DNA of 64,000 nt from Dastarcus helophoroides (taxonomy: Eukaryota; Arthropoda; Insecta; Coleoptera; Bothrideridae). Position numbers and translations under genes: made by a program. The stretch's first letter is position 1. Each line of letters opens with the position of its first letter. A model generated the notes under the pieces. The model did not search any database, was not told the DNA's origin, and was given only the letters and a program-made list of their open reading frames with translations. This document shows positions 25,614 through 36,500 of the stretch, in pieces. The stretch covers positions 23,834,129 through 23,898,128 of the forward strand of contig CM053330.1 in NCBI GenBank assembly GCA_028583605.1, read 5' to 3'.

Positions 25614-26110
25614 AAAAGCCACCATTGCTCTGTGTACCATTACTTATGGTCCATCCTGTATATCAACGCATAGCCCAAACCGCTAACTAGGAACTTGAAA
25701 TTTTGCACAGGGGTTCTTTTTGTAATGTGGGCGTACACTAAAGAGGGATTTTTGGAAATTCGACCTCCAAGGTAGTGTTTACTACATATCAATAGTTTTA
25801 GATAATTTTATTTAATAAAAGGAACCCTTCCAATTTAACCTGCCGTTGCCATATAAGTTCCAACGATCGTCCCCTTTGGGGAGATAGCTGCCCTAATTCG
25901 CGATACGTCGAGAACCGATGCAAATTTTGCCAATATTGGTAAATATCGTACGTGTAACTCGCAATAAATTTTTTCATTGGTCGATTTATTCTCTTTCTGT
26001 TAGAAAATGTAACATACACTTGACCATCTAATATAAGTGAGGAAAAACAAGTTTGTTTTTAAATAATTATACATAATATTTTAAGAATGCCATATTTTTT
26101 GGAATCAGGC
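25614..26110. other. Non-coding DNA between two repeat elements
   Basis: Contains CCATCCTGTATATC near 25655-25670, a word typical of the outer ends of small insect DNA transposons, and otherwise unremarkable DNA. A minus-strand open frame at 25798-26019 has no recognisable domain. No gene is called. Confidence 0.35.
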
Positions 26111-29020
26111 GTAGCTAGAATAGGGCAGTGTTCGGCGAAAATATATATTCAACTGAGAAGACCTTTTAAAAAATTTCTACTTTTTTTTAATATTCGTCTA
26201 TTATCAGGAAATTTTGGTAATGATTTTTTTGGAAATCTTAGGGCGGGGTAAATTGGGGCGCATGTCTGTCTCCGATTGAAGCAATCGAGAGCAAATTGCG
26301 GAAATTTCATTTTTCGCAAAACTCGTTTTTTTTTCTAAAATTTCAATAAAATCAGACTCTCTGGGCAATTTCGAAATGTTTACTAAATATCGTCTTTTTC
26401 TCGAAATTTCGATCTTTTTCTTCAAATTTCGAATTTTTCTTTTTCAAATTCGTTTGTTTTTCAAAATTGCGAGAACAAAATTGAAATAAAAACGAATTTA
26501 GAAAAATTAGAATTTCGATTTTTCTCAAAATCAGTCTTTTCGAAAATTTGAAATTTATCTTAAAATCCAATCCCGTATGTTCCTGGAATTCTAAATATTT
26601 TCTTCGAAATTCGTTTTTTTTAATTTTGATTTTTGTTTCAAGTTTCGTTTTTTTTCATAAACGACTATTCTCAAAATTGTATCTTTCTCTTAAAATTTGA
26701 CTTTCTTTGAAAAATTTCTATCTTTCTCTTCATTTGATAGTCGAAATTTCGACTGTTCCCAAGATATCGTTTTTTTTTCAAAATTCCATTATTTTTATTA
26801 ACATCGAAATATTCTGAAGATTTTGATTTTTTTTTAAATTTGACTTCAGAAATTTTGACTGGTTTTTTAAAGTTTGCCTTTTTCTCGATATTTTTATTTT
26901 TATCTCAAAATTCTGTACTTAACTTTTCTGGAAATTTTGACTTTTTCTCCTAAAATTAGTTTTTCCGAAATTTCGATTTTATTGTCAAAAATCTACTTTT
27001 TGGGCTCTTTTTTTTTAAATTATTTTTATGTCAAAATTCTCCCATTTTTTTTAAATTTTACTCCGGTAATTTCAACTGTATAATTCCCCTTATTTCAATT
27101 ATTTCGCGAAATTTCAATATTTATTCTAAAATGCGATGTTTTAGTTCCTAAATATAGGTCGATTTTTTTCTCAAAACTTTTCCTAAAAGTCGGTTTTCGC
27201 GACATGTTATCAATAATGTTGAGAAAAATATGTTTGAGGAATTTGGAGAAAAACATTCAATTCTTTACTAACATTTAAATACAATGTTAAAATGAGAATA
27301 AAGAAATAAAAATTGCGACTTTTTTCACAACATCTTTAGAAATATTTTGGCATTATTCGAATTTTCAACATTTTTCGATTCTTTCCGAAAGGTTGGGTTT
27401 TTATTTTAAATTTGCTTTTATAAAAAATGTGGCTTTCCCAAAATTGGATTTTTGTATCGAAATTCGTTGTTTTCGAAATTAAGAATTTATTTTTAAAAAT
27501 TCAACTTTTTTCTCTCAAAATTGAACTTTCTCTTGGAAATTTTGAATTATCTTTTAAACATTTCGACAATTTGACAATATTTTTCAGAAATCATTATTTT
27601 ATTTTGAAATCCATCTTTTTGTATTAAGTTTCCATTTTAGCATTAAAACGAGAGTTATGATAAGTAAAATTTCGAGTTTAAAGTCGAAATTTCGAGGCTA
27701 AATTCATGTTTTTCAAGTTTCGACTTTCGATAATTTTAAGTAAATTTTTTTTAATTCCAACTTTTTATTGTAACTTAAATATGATTTAGACATTTGGGTT
27801 TTTTCAATGAAATTTTAATTATTTTTCTTAAAATTTCAAATTATTTGGGATGAATTTGGAATTAGAAGTACATTTTTTGATGTTCAAATTCAAATTTATA
27901 TAACTGGGAAATAATAATAGCAAATTTGACAAATTATATTTTTCAATGCTGTTTTAAAAATTTAATTTAATTAATTTTAAACATGCTTTAAAGTCCACAT
28001 TTAGGAAATATCTTTTTCGGAATCTCTAAAGTTTTTCATCAACCAATGTCCACTTTATTACTGATAAAATATCTCTCATTTAATTTACTATATTGTGTAA
28101 CATTAATATGCTCATATTTTAGTTTAAAGGCGAGATTTTAAATCGAAATTTCGAGAGGACTTGACTTTTTCTCAAGATTTTGATATTAACTTGAAATTGC
28201 TTTTTGTTGTATAGCGAAAATGTCATTTTTTCCAAGATATTCCACTGTTTCTTCCAAAATATTGACTTTAATTTAAAGATTTTACTTTTTTCTTCGTGCT
28301 GATTTGCGCTAAAACTTTTTAAAGAAAGTACGAGCTTTTCTCGAAATATCAATTTTATTCACAACTTTTTAAATAAAGCGAATACTTTTTAATTTTTTCC
28401 TACAGTTTTGAATTTAAATTAAAGACTACCTTTCTGTAGAAAATTTATCACCGATTGTGAAGTCTCAATTTCCTTTTGTAATGTCGGAATTATATGTTTT
28501 TTTCTATCATTTTCACCTTTTATACCAAAATAAACATTTTATTTAAATTTTGCAAATTTTTGCTCAGAATATTTAGTTTAATCCTGAAATTTGGATTTTC
28601 ATTTAAAAATTCTGGGCGTAAACTTTTTATTTTTTCATTTAAAATTTTGATTCAAAGCCTCAGAAAAAAAGTCCAAATTTTAAGAGAAAATAATCAAAAT
28701 TTAAAATCACGCAAGATTCAGTTTATCTAGAAATTTTAATCTTTCGAGCCAAAAGTAGAATATTCAGTTTCTTTAAGATCGGGTTAAGTCGAAACTTCGA
28801 AAAAAAGTCGAAATTTAGAGTTGAAATTTCCAATTTATATAAAAAGTCTAGTCTTGAAACCGAAATTTTGGAAAAAATAAATAAGAGAATAAATAAAAAT
28901 GTAAGTTTTAGTTGGGAATTTTGAGAAGAAAGTCAAAATTTCGACAAAAATTGAATTTATCAATAAAATCCTTCTCAAAAATTACACTTTTTCTAGAAAT
29001 TTTAAGAAAAACATCGAATA
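26111..29020. repeat. Large T-rich repeat island with transposon-like left end
   Basis: The left edge reads CAGGCGTAGCTAGAATAGGG followed by ATATATATTCAACTGAGAAG, closely matching the left edge of the island at 52.04 kb (GCGTAGCTATAATAAGG, then TTTATATTCAACTGGAAAG). The body is degenerate filler; at about 26395-26460 the 19-20 bp period is visible (CTTTTTCTCGAAATTTCGAT then CTTTTTCTTCAAATTTCGAA). A longer shared block (GAAAGGTTGGGTTTTTATTT) occurs at about 27388. The right edge is obscured by the Penelope-like fragment. No gene. Confidence 0.6.
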
Positions 29021-29810
29021 TGATAACGAAGGCTTCTACGGCCAGCGTCAGTACAGGATATACTTCTTCCGGGATTGGACCGTGTCAAAGAACTACTAAA
29101 AGTGTTCGACTTTTGCCCACCATCGTAGTGGGCTTCTTCAGGCCAATTTCAAAACATCAGAGCACGGTAACTCAGTATGTCCACCATACCAGAGGCGAAA
29201 CTCTTCTGAATTGAAAATTGGTACAAAGGATAAGAAAGTTTAGACAGAAGAGCACGGTATGTTCACCATATCAGAGACGAAACCTTTGATTATATAAATT
29301 ATCTAAGGGCAAAACTCTTCTGACAGGAAAGAGGGAAAGGGAAACTTTATATACCATTCGTCTGCGCGATCACTTCCGAAGATTTCCGATGGTTGGTTTC
29401 CAGATGGAGGAAAGCACCGTCGGTAACCGTCGTCTCTGTTGATGTTTTTGGAGAATTTTCGGATTTCAATGCCCTCGCGTATCTTCCTATTATAGTAATT
29501 GGGAATATTGGATATAATTGAAATATTATCAAAGAGAATCTTATGTCCGGTCTCATGTTGATGTTCGGCAATGGCTGACTGCGAAAATAAACCAGACCTA
29601 AGACATCTTTGGTGTTCGGATATTCGCGTCTTAAATGATCGCCCTGTTTCTCCGATGTACAGTGAACCACAAGAACAAGGAACCCTGTTATTAGAACAAA
29701 AGGATGAAATTCTATCTTTGGGAGATGAGAGATGTTGGGTCTTTGAGGATGATGAAAAAATGGGTTTAATGTTATGCTTTCTTTTTAGTGCTACAAAAAA
29801 TTAATATTTT
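29021..29810 (-). pseudogene. Penelope-like element, GIY-YIG endonuclease end
   Basis: On the minus strand the sequence encodes the C-terminal endonuclease of a Penelope-like retroelement: a cysteine motif VPCSCGSLYIGETGRSFKTR (starting near 29690), ISEHQRCLRSGYF, a one-base frameshift at about 29571, then AEHQHETGHKILFDN and NYYNRKIREGIEIRKF. These match the GIY-YIG nuclease with its GETGR and AEH..TGH blocks. Downstream (29110-29142, minus) lies CTGAAGAAGCCCACTACGAT followed by GGTGGGC, the characteristic 3' region of these elements that in intact copies carries a hammerhead ribozyme. The reverse transcriptase is missing and the frame is broken, so the copy is dead. Confidence 0.85.
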
Positions 29811-30764
29811 TCAATTTGTAGCTTTTAGATTTTTTTCTACGGAAACTTTGTAAACAAAAGATGCTTTTGAAGTGTCTAAAACAATTCGAAAGTCATTTGC
29901 ACTCCTATCGTTTTTACATATTTAAAAATATGGAGTGATAGACATGCAAAGGCATGTCATTTAAATTTGTAGAAGGAAACAATTTTAGCTTTATTTTAAT
30001 TTGTATATTAAAAATATTACATATACAGGGTGAGTCACTAAGCGGGAATCGGTCTTTGGTAGGCGTATCGTTCAAAATATCGAAAAATGTTTCGAATAAA
30101 AGTTGTTCGAAATAAAGTTCTCCACAACCTAAAATTATTGCCAAATATGGCGGCCTTCCGGTTGCACCGGAAATGAACACAACTTTCTTATTTTAAATAG
30201 AAGACCCTATGTATTTTTACATTTTTGGAGTTCTTGTTAAAAATGAATATGAATTTATTAAGACGACATAGGCCCTTAGTTGAAAGGGTTTTCGCGTAAT
30301 TTAATTTTTTTGGTTAAATTTGACGATTTCTGAGCTTGACACCATTAACGATATTTTCCAAACGCAATGACTCAGAGTTGTGTGGCATACGGTTTTGGAT
30401 TCAGGAAGAAATGGAGTATTTGTTTACGTCTTTGCTGTTAGCAAGATTTCTTAAATTTCTTCACATCCGTCGACTCAATTCTTCAGTTGTTCAAACATGC
30501 ATAACTTAATTTTTTCAAATGGAACCACCTATCTTGGATTATCTAATCGCATGCGAAATTAAATTCCCTTTTTTTTGGTACCAGGTATTGCCATCTCCGT
30601 TCAATAATTTTTGAGAAATTTAGAATTTTATAAAAATTTTAATTAATTTCGTATTATCGCGTTAGCCCTGGATGTCGCGGTTTTGTTTCGTCTCGTTTGT
30701 CCGGCAATAACTGACAGTTTATCTCATTGTTGTCGCGAGGTCTTGGTATTAGTACTGAAAGACA

Positions 30765-31076
30765 ATGTTTTCTCAAGAAGAATTAGTCGATATGGTTTAC
30801 GCCTTGGGCAGTGCTGACAGAAATCCATTTCTTGCCTCAAGAATTTATGCCCAACGCTTTACCGATCGGAGACATCCAAATTCAGCGGCATTCGCTAAAT
30901 TGAGAGAGAGGTTTGAGCGAACTGGTAGTACGAAATACGAGAAAAAGGAGCGTAGAAAACCCACGACGCATGAAGAAAACCAAGTTTTAGTAGCGGCTCC
31001 TGTTGTCCAAGATCCGCATTTAAGTACCAGAATAATAAGCACGGAATTACAAATAAGTCAAACCTCGGTTTCATGA
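30765..31076 (+). pseudogene. Truncated transposase N-terminus, left arm
   Basis: An intact frame of 103 codons beginning MFSQEELVDMVYALGSADRN, the helix-turn-helix start of a mariner-family transposase (RERFERTGSTKYEKKERRKP, then STRIISTELQISQTSVS). It stops at TGA where homology to the other arm weakens. The following region still shows LFTNEC in another frame, where the first catalytic aspartate would be expected (LFTDE), so that position is changed to asparagine. The copy cannot encode an active enzyme. Confidence 0.8.
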
Positions 31077-31404
31077 TTGTTGTGTAAAAACAAGTTTCAT
31101 CCATATCACACCTAGCTAGTGCAAGAACTCAATTAAGCTAACAATCGATGCAGTTGTGTGAATGGACGTTACATAATCTGCAGGAACAAAATGACCGTTT
31201 CGGACATTGTACTATTTACCAACGAATGTACAAACATTTTTTAAGAACCGCTTCGTGGAAAGGAAACGATACACCACGATACTGAAAATCATCATTGGAT
31301 TTCAGTGTAAAGCATTAAAGAAAGTAAATAAACAATAAACAAATCGGTAATAGTAAGTTGCAACACATATTGAGAAGAATACATAAACAATGGTGATAAG
31401 AACA

Positions 31405-32422
31405 TTAAATTAAATGTTCAACATAACCACCAGCTTCACGATGGCAAATGCGCAGTCTCTGTAGCAAAGAATTGTTTACATCGACCAAGACGTTTTCATT
31501 GATATTTTGGAAAGCAACACGAACCCGGTCCATCATGTCTTCTCGGGTAGTTGTTGGTTCCTGGTACACAACTTGCTTAACATGACCCCACAAGAAAAAG
31601 TCTGGCTTAGTTAAATCCGGTGATCTTGCGGGCCATGCCACTGGACCTCCTCTTCCTATCCACTTGTTAGGGAATTGTGTATTGAGGAACTCCCTTACCT
31701 GCCGGTGCCCCATCATGTTGGAAGCACATTTGCCGCACGACAGCAAGAGGCAAATTGTTTATCATTTCGGGAAATTGATTTTGCAAAAAATGCAAGTAAT
31801 TGTTGGCATTCAAATGTTCATTAAAGAAGTGTGGTCCGACAACAAATCTTCCTATGACACCCCAAACAGTCAGAGACCACCTATGCTGATGGTCTAAGGG
31901 CCTTATCCAATGAGGATTTTCAATGTGGTAGTAATGGGAGTTGTGTCTTCCCACGAAGCCGTTCTTATGAAATGTCCATTGTCCAAAAAGTCATTTTGTT
32001 CCTGTAGTTTTCGTAACGCCCACTCACAAAACTGCATTCGGTTGTTGAAATCAGCCTGATTGAGTTTCAGTACTAGCTGGACACGATACGGATGAAACTT
32101 ATTTTTACGCAAGAGTCGTGAAACCGAGGTTTGACTTATTTGTAATTCCGTGCTTATTATTCTGGTACTTGAATCTTGGACAACAGGAGCCGCTACTAAA
32201 ACTTGGTTTTCTTCATGCGTCGTGGGTTTTCTACGCTCCTTTTTCTCGTATTTCGTACTACCAGTTCGCTCAAACCTCTCTCTCAATTTAGCGAATGTCC
32301 GCTGAATTAGGATGTCTCCGATCGGTAAAGCGTTGGGCATAAATTCTTGAGGCAAGAAATGGATTTCTGTCAGCACTGCCCAAGGCGTAAACCATATCGA
32401 CTAATTCTTCTTGAGAAAACAT
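31405..32422 (-). pseudogene. Mariner-family transposase, frameshifted, right arm
   Basis: On the minus strand the ATG at 32422 opens the same transposase as the left arm, but one extra base near 32305 shifts the frame. Pieces then follow in three frames: ELQISQTSVSRLLRKNKFHP and EWALRKLQEQNDF (32376-31903), WSLTVWGVIGRFVVGPHFF and MCFQHDGAPA (31954-31667), and WIGRGGPVAWPARSPDLTKP with DFFLWGHVKQVVY (31746-31405). The HDG and SPDL motifs are the second and third catalytic regions of the DDE/D domain. The segment that should carry the first aspartate (LFTDE) appears deleted. This is a dead gene; its full length would be near 330-340 residues. Confidence 0.85.
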
Positions 32423-33162
32423 TGTCTTTCAGTACTAATACCAAGACCTCGCGACAACAATGAGATAAACTGTCAGTTATTGCCGGACAAACGAGACGAA
32501 ACAAAACCGCGACATCCAGGGCTAACGCGATAATACGAAATTAATTAAAATTTTTACAAAATTCTAAATTTCTCAAAAATTATTGGACGGAGGTGGCAAT
32601 ACCTGGTACCAAAAAAAAAGGGAATTTAATTTCGCATCCGATTAGATAATCCAAGATAGGTGGTTCCATTTGAAAAAATTAAGTTATGCATGTTTGAACA
32701 ACTGAAGAATTGAGTCGACGGATGTGAAGAAATTTAAGAAATCTTGCTAACAGCAAAGACGTAAACAAATACTCCATTTCTTCCTGAATCCAAAACCGTA
32801 TGCCACACAACTCTGAGTCATTGCGTTTGGAAAATATCGTTAATGGTGTCAAGCTCCGAAATCGTCAAATTTAACCAAAAAAATTAAATTACGCGAAAAC
32901 CCTTTCAACTAAGGACCTATGTCGTCTCAATAAATTCATATTCATTTTTAACAAGAACTCCAAAAATGTAAAAATACATAGGGTGTTCTATTTAAAATAA
33001 GAAAGTTGTGTTCATTTCCGGTGCAACCGGAAGGCCGCCATATTTGGCAATAATTTTAGGTTGTGGAGAACTTTATTTCGAACAACTTTTATTCGAAACA
33101 TTTTTCGATATTTTGAACGATACGCCTACCAAAGACCGATTCCCGCTTAGTGACTCACCCTG

Positions 33163-33580
33163 TATATCAATTAAAAATAAAATAAAATGTATCATATTGG
33201 GTATAATATGTATGTAGGTAATTTGGAGAATACATTTTTACTTAAAATTTGACTTGTCTGACCCCTTTTTGGGATCCGCCCTACTGTTTAAAGTTCTAGT
33301 TCTTAAATCAACCAACCTTGGCGCTGGCCGCAATTTCTTTCTTGTGGAAGAGTAGAGTTTCTGCAATAAGTAGCGTAACCTCTGTGAGCGTGACGGTTTT
33401 TTTTGACAGTTGACGCACGTCAAATTGACATATTTGAATTTAACCGAACTTCACCCGTTTTGTTTACAACATTTGAAAGTTTTTCTTTTAATTTTTATGT
33501 TAGAAGTAAACGATGTATGGAGATTCCATCATATAGGATAGTTTATTGCAAATAGATTAGTTACTTATTAGTTACTCATA
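33163..33580. other. Upstream region of the AT-hook gene
   Basis: No gene. This 0.4 kb separates the mariner-family element from the ATG at 33581 and should hold the promoter and 5' UTR. No TATA box could be assigned with confidence. Confidence 0.35.
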
Positions 33581-36500
33581 ATGAACTCGCACGCTAAAAG
33601 GTAAGTTCAGGGAAATCTGATCTTCCAGATTCCTTCCTTTTAGGTTTTCACATATTGTTTTCATTTTTAGGAAGTCGACCTCTCTTAAAAGCAAAACGAA
33701 GAGACACTGTATGAATTTGAAAATGCTTGCACGTGGAGGGCCTCGAATTAGCGATAGGTACATACATATATTTCTCATAACAATTTAAAATCTTAGGTGT
33801 CTAGTACAACTAGAACCGGTTGCCATCTGTCCTATGTATATTTACGGGATATTAACAGTAATAAGCTAGTTTAATTTCTTTGTTTAATATTTATGTAAAA
33901 TTGAGCACTAAACAGTACTGCGTTTACCACAATACTGCTCAATTCAGATGACAACTAAAAAATATGTCCTTATCATCAAATTAATTTGTCCCGACCAACT
34001 TTATGTTGATAAGTTAATGACTAAAAAGATTTTTGGGATGTTTTGGTGCAATTATGGGTAGTATACAATACAAGGAAAGTAGGGAAAACATGAAAAAGTC
34101 GTAAACGCAGAAGACCCACTTACGAAAACTGACCGAGTTGTCAAAGTGTAACTGAATTAAACTTGAAAATGGTTAACTTATTTAAGTACAATTATGTATT
34201 AAATAACAATATACAATAATGTTTATTTTTAGTTCATCTAAAAGTGGAAACACTGCAGCTCTATCAATTAGCAGCAGTTTGGAAGAAGATTTACGGATGC
34301 TTGAGGAGGTAAACTCACATTTGATTTATTTTATTTGTGAACATGGACCAAATATTTAAAAAAAAATCGTTGAATTGTTGAGAAACATATCCTTGGGAAG
34401 TTAAAAAAAAAGATTTCTTATACATTCCATTTCTTTACTGAAATTTAAATTTTATGTCACAATTGGAATAAGGAAGTAAACATTTCGAGAAAAATGTTTT
34501 TGAAAATTCGACGACCTTTTTGAAAAATGGCGATTTTTTTTCACAATATTTGATCTTTGGAAATATTTTAGCACTTTTCCAATTTTTCCGGAAGGTTAGA
34601 TTTTTATTTTAAATTTGGTTTTCTAGAAAATCCGACTTTCCCAAAGTTGAGTTTTTTCTGGAAATTACGACTTTATTTTTAAAAAATTCTACTTCTATAT
34701 TTGAAAATTGGAAATTCTGAATTTTCTTCTAGATGTTTACTTTTTTTTTTCAACGGTATTTTTTAAAAATCCTCAATTTTTTGAAATCAATTTTTTAATA
34801 TCCTGTTTTTCTCAATTTTTTTTACATTTAAATTTGCGAAAATTTGATGTTTCTTAAAATTTCTGTTATTCTCGAAATTTTGACTTGTACTGCAAAACAC
34901 AAAGCTTTATGTTTCTGGAAATTTCCACTTACAGTGGAAATTTTTTTTAAAATCCAACTTTTTTTTAAAATTGCATCTTTTTTTAACAAAATTCGTACCT
35001 TTACAAATATAATGTTTTCGAACTGTGACCATTTTTCGAGGTTTTCGGAAAGGTTAGGTTTTTATTTTAAATTTGATTTTAAAAATTCCAACTTTTCCTA
35101 AAATTGGTTTTCTCAAAATTCGTCACTTTTAAAATTGTTTTTAAACATTCTTTTTTCTTCCAAAATTGAACTTTCTCTTGGAAATTTTAACTTTTCATCA
35201 AGAAATTTGGACTTTTTCTCGACATTTCGACTTTTCAAAAATCCTAACATTTTTCTGTATCCATTTTTTAATGTTCTTCTTTTTCTAAAAAGTTTTGTTT
35301 TAATTTGACTTTTCCAAAAATTTAATGTTTCTCAAAATTTGTCTTACCTCGAAATTTTGACTTGTACTTCAAAATGCGATGTTTCTGGAAATTTCTACTT
35401 ACAATGAGACCTTTTTTCAAAATATCAACATTATTTTCAAAATTCTTTTTTTTCAAAATTGAATCGACATTTTAATAAAAATCTAAATATTCTGAGAATA
35501 AAATTTTTAGGAAACTTTAAAAAGAAGATTTATTGTGAAATTGAAATAAAGTAAAAATTCTGAGGGAAATATTTTTGGGGCTGAATATTTTTATCTCCAA
35601 ATATCTCAGACAATTTAGCCTGGCAATTGCCACTATTTTACAAAATTCGAATTTTGAAAATTCTGACTTTTTCTTGGAAATTTCGACGTTTTTGGAAAGG
35701 TTCGATTTTTATTTTAGATACGATTTTGTGACTGTTTTCCCAAAGTCCGCCTCTATTTCCGAATTTCAAAATTAATCTTAACATTCGATCCCCCGGTTTA
35801 TGTAGTTAAATACACATATACTTAGCCGGAGTATTTTCCGATTTTCTTTTTTTACATCAATTTGTGAATATGACCGTTACCTCCCCCGCCTGAAGGAAAT
35901 CCTGCCTACGCCCATGAGTAGGTGTGTTATGATGTTATGATAGTGGTTCAGATGTATTAACACCTTGCAGTTTTCAAGCATTGATAATCTATTAAGGACA
36001 TACGTTAAAAACAAAAAAAAATTTCACATCCGACTTGATGACTTTTTTAATTAACAACCCGATATTAAAAAGTAGGTACTCGGGTGGTGTGTTATAGAGA
36101 ATTCTCCTTTTAGTAAAGAATAGCCGATATAGTGGAACCTCGCTTAACGAACATAATTCGTTTTAGAATCGTACTCGTAACGCGAAATACTCGTTAAGCC
36201 AAACAATTTTTCCTGTATAAATTAATGTAAAATATGAAAATACGTTCCAAAAAAACAAACTACTTAAACATTTTTAAGGAACGTCAATTATTGTCATTTT
36301 TCTTCTATTGCATTTGCATTTGCAGAAAAAAAATGACATTTCTACTTTATATTTTGAAAATTTCTAATATTAAATTTTCCAAATGTTTTTATAATTCTTA
36401 CTTAACTGTTAATGAGTTAATGTTAGTCTAACTTCGTTGATATTTATCGTTGTACTAGTTTCGTCTGCGTGACAGAAGAGAAAGGATTCTTGGGTAAGCT

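Larger units (their letters stand above)
30026..33162. mobile_element. Tc1/mariner-type element with 1.26-kb inverted arms
   Basis: Both ends read CAGGGTGAGTCACTAAGCGG inward and are flanked by TA, the target of this superfamily. The left arm (30026 to about 31300) is a near-copy of the reverse complement of the right arm (about 31890-33162), so the element is a giant inverted repeat around a loop of about 600 bp. The arms include the 5' leader and the first part of a transposase gene; the loop holds the transposase C-terminus on the minus strand. Identity is high through the leader and falls after about 31070. Such an arrangement could arise by inversion-duplication or by one copy inserting beside another in opposite orientation. 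Confidence 0.85.

Noticed and set aside
26111..29020. Centromeric satellite
   Set aside because: Islands are separated by genes and bounded by transposon ends, units are highly diverged, and single-copy genes lie between them.
29347..29804. Open frames on both strands as separate host genes
   Set aside because: The correct minus frames give a Penelope-type GIY-YIG nuclease; the listed frames are mostly shifted or antisense.
33008..33217. Plus-strand frame repeated (inverted) at 29914-30180 as a duplicated gene
   Set aside because: It is the non-coding terminal arm of the mariner-family element present at both ends.
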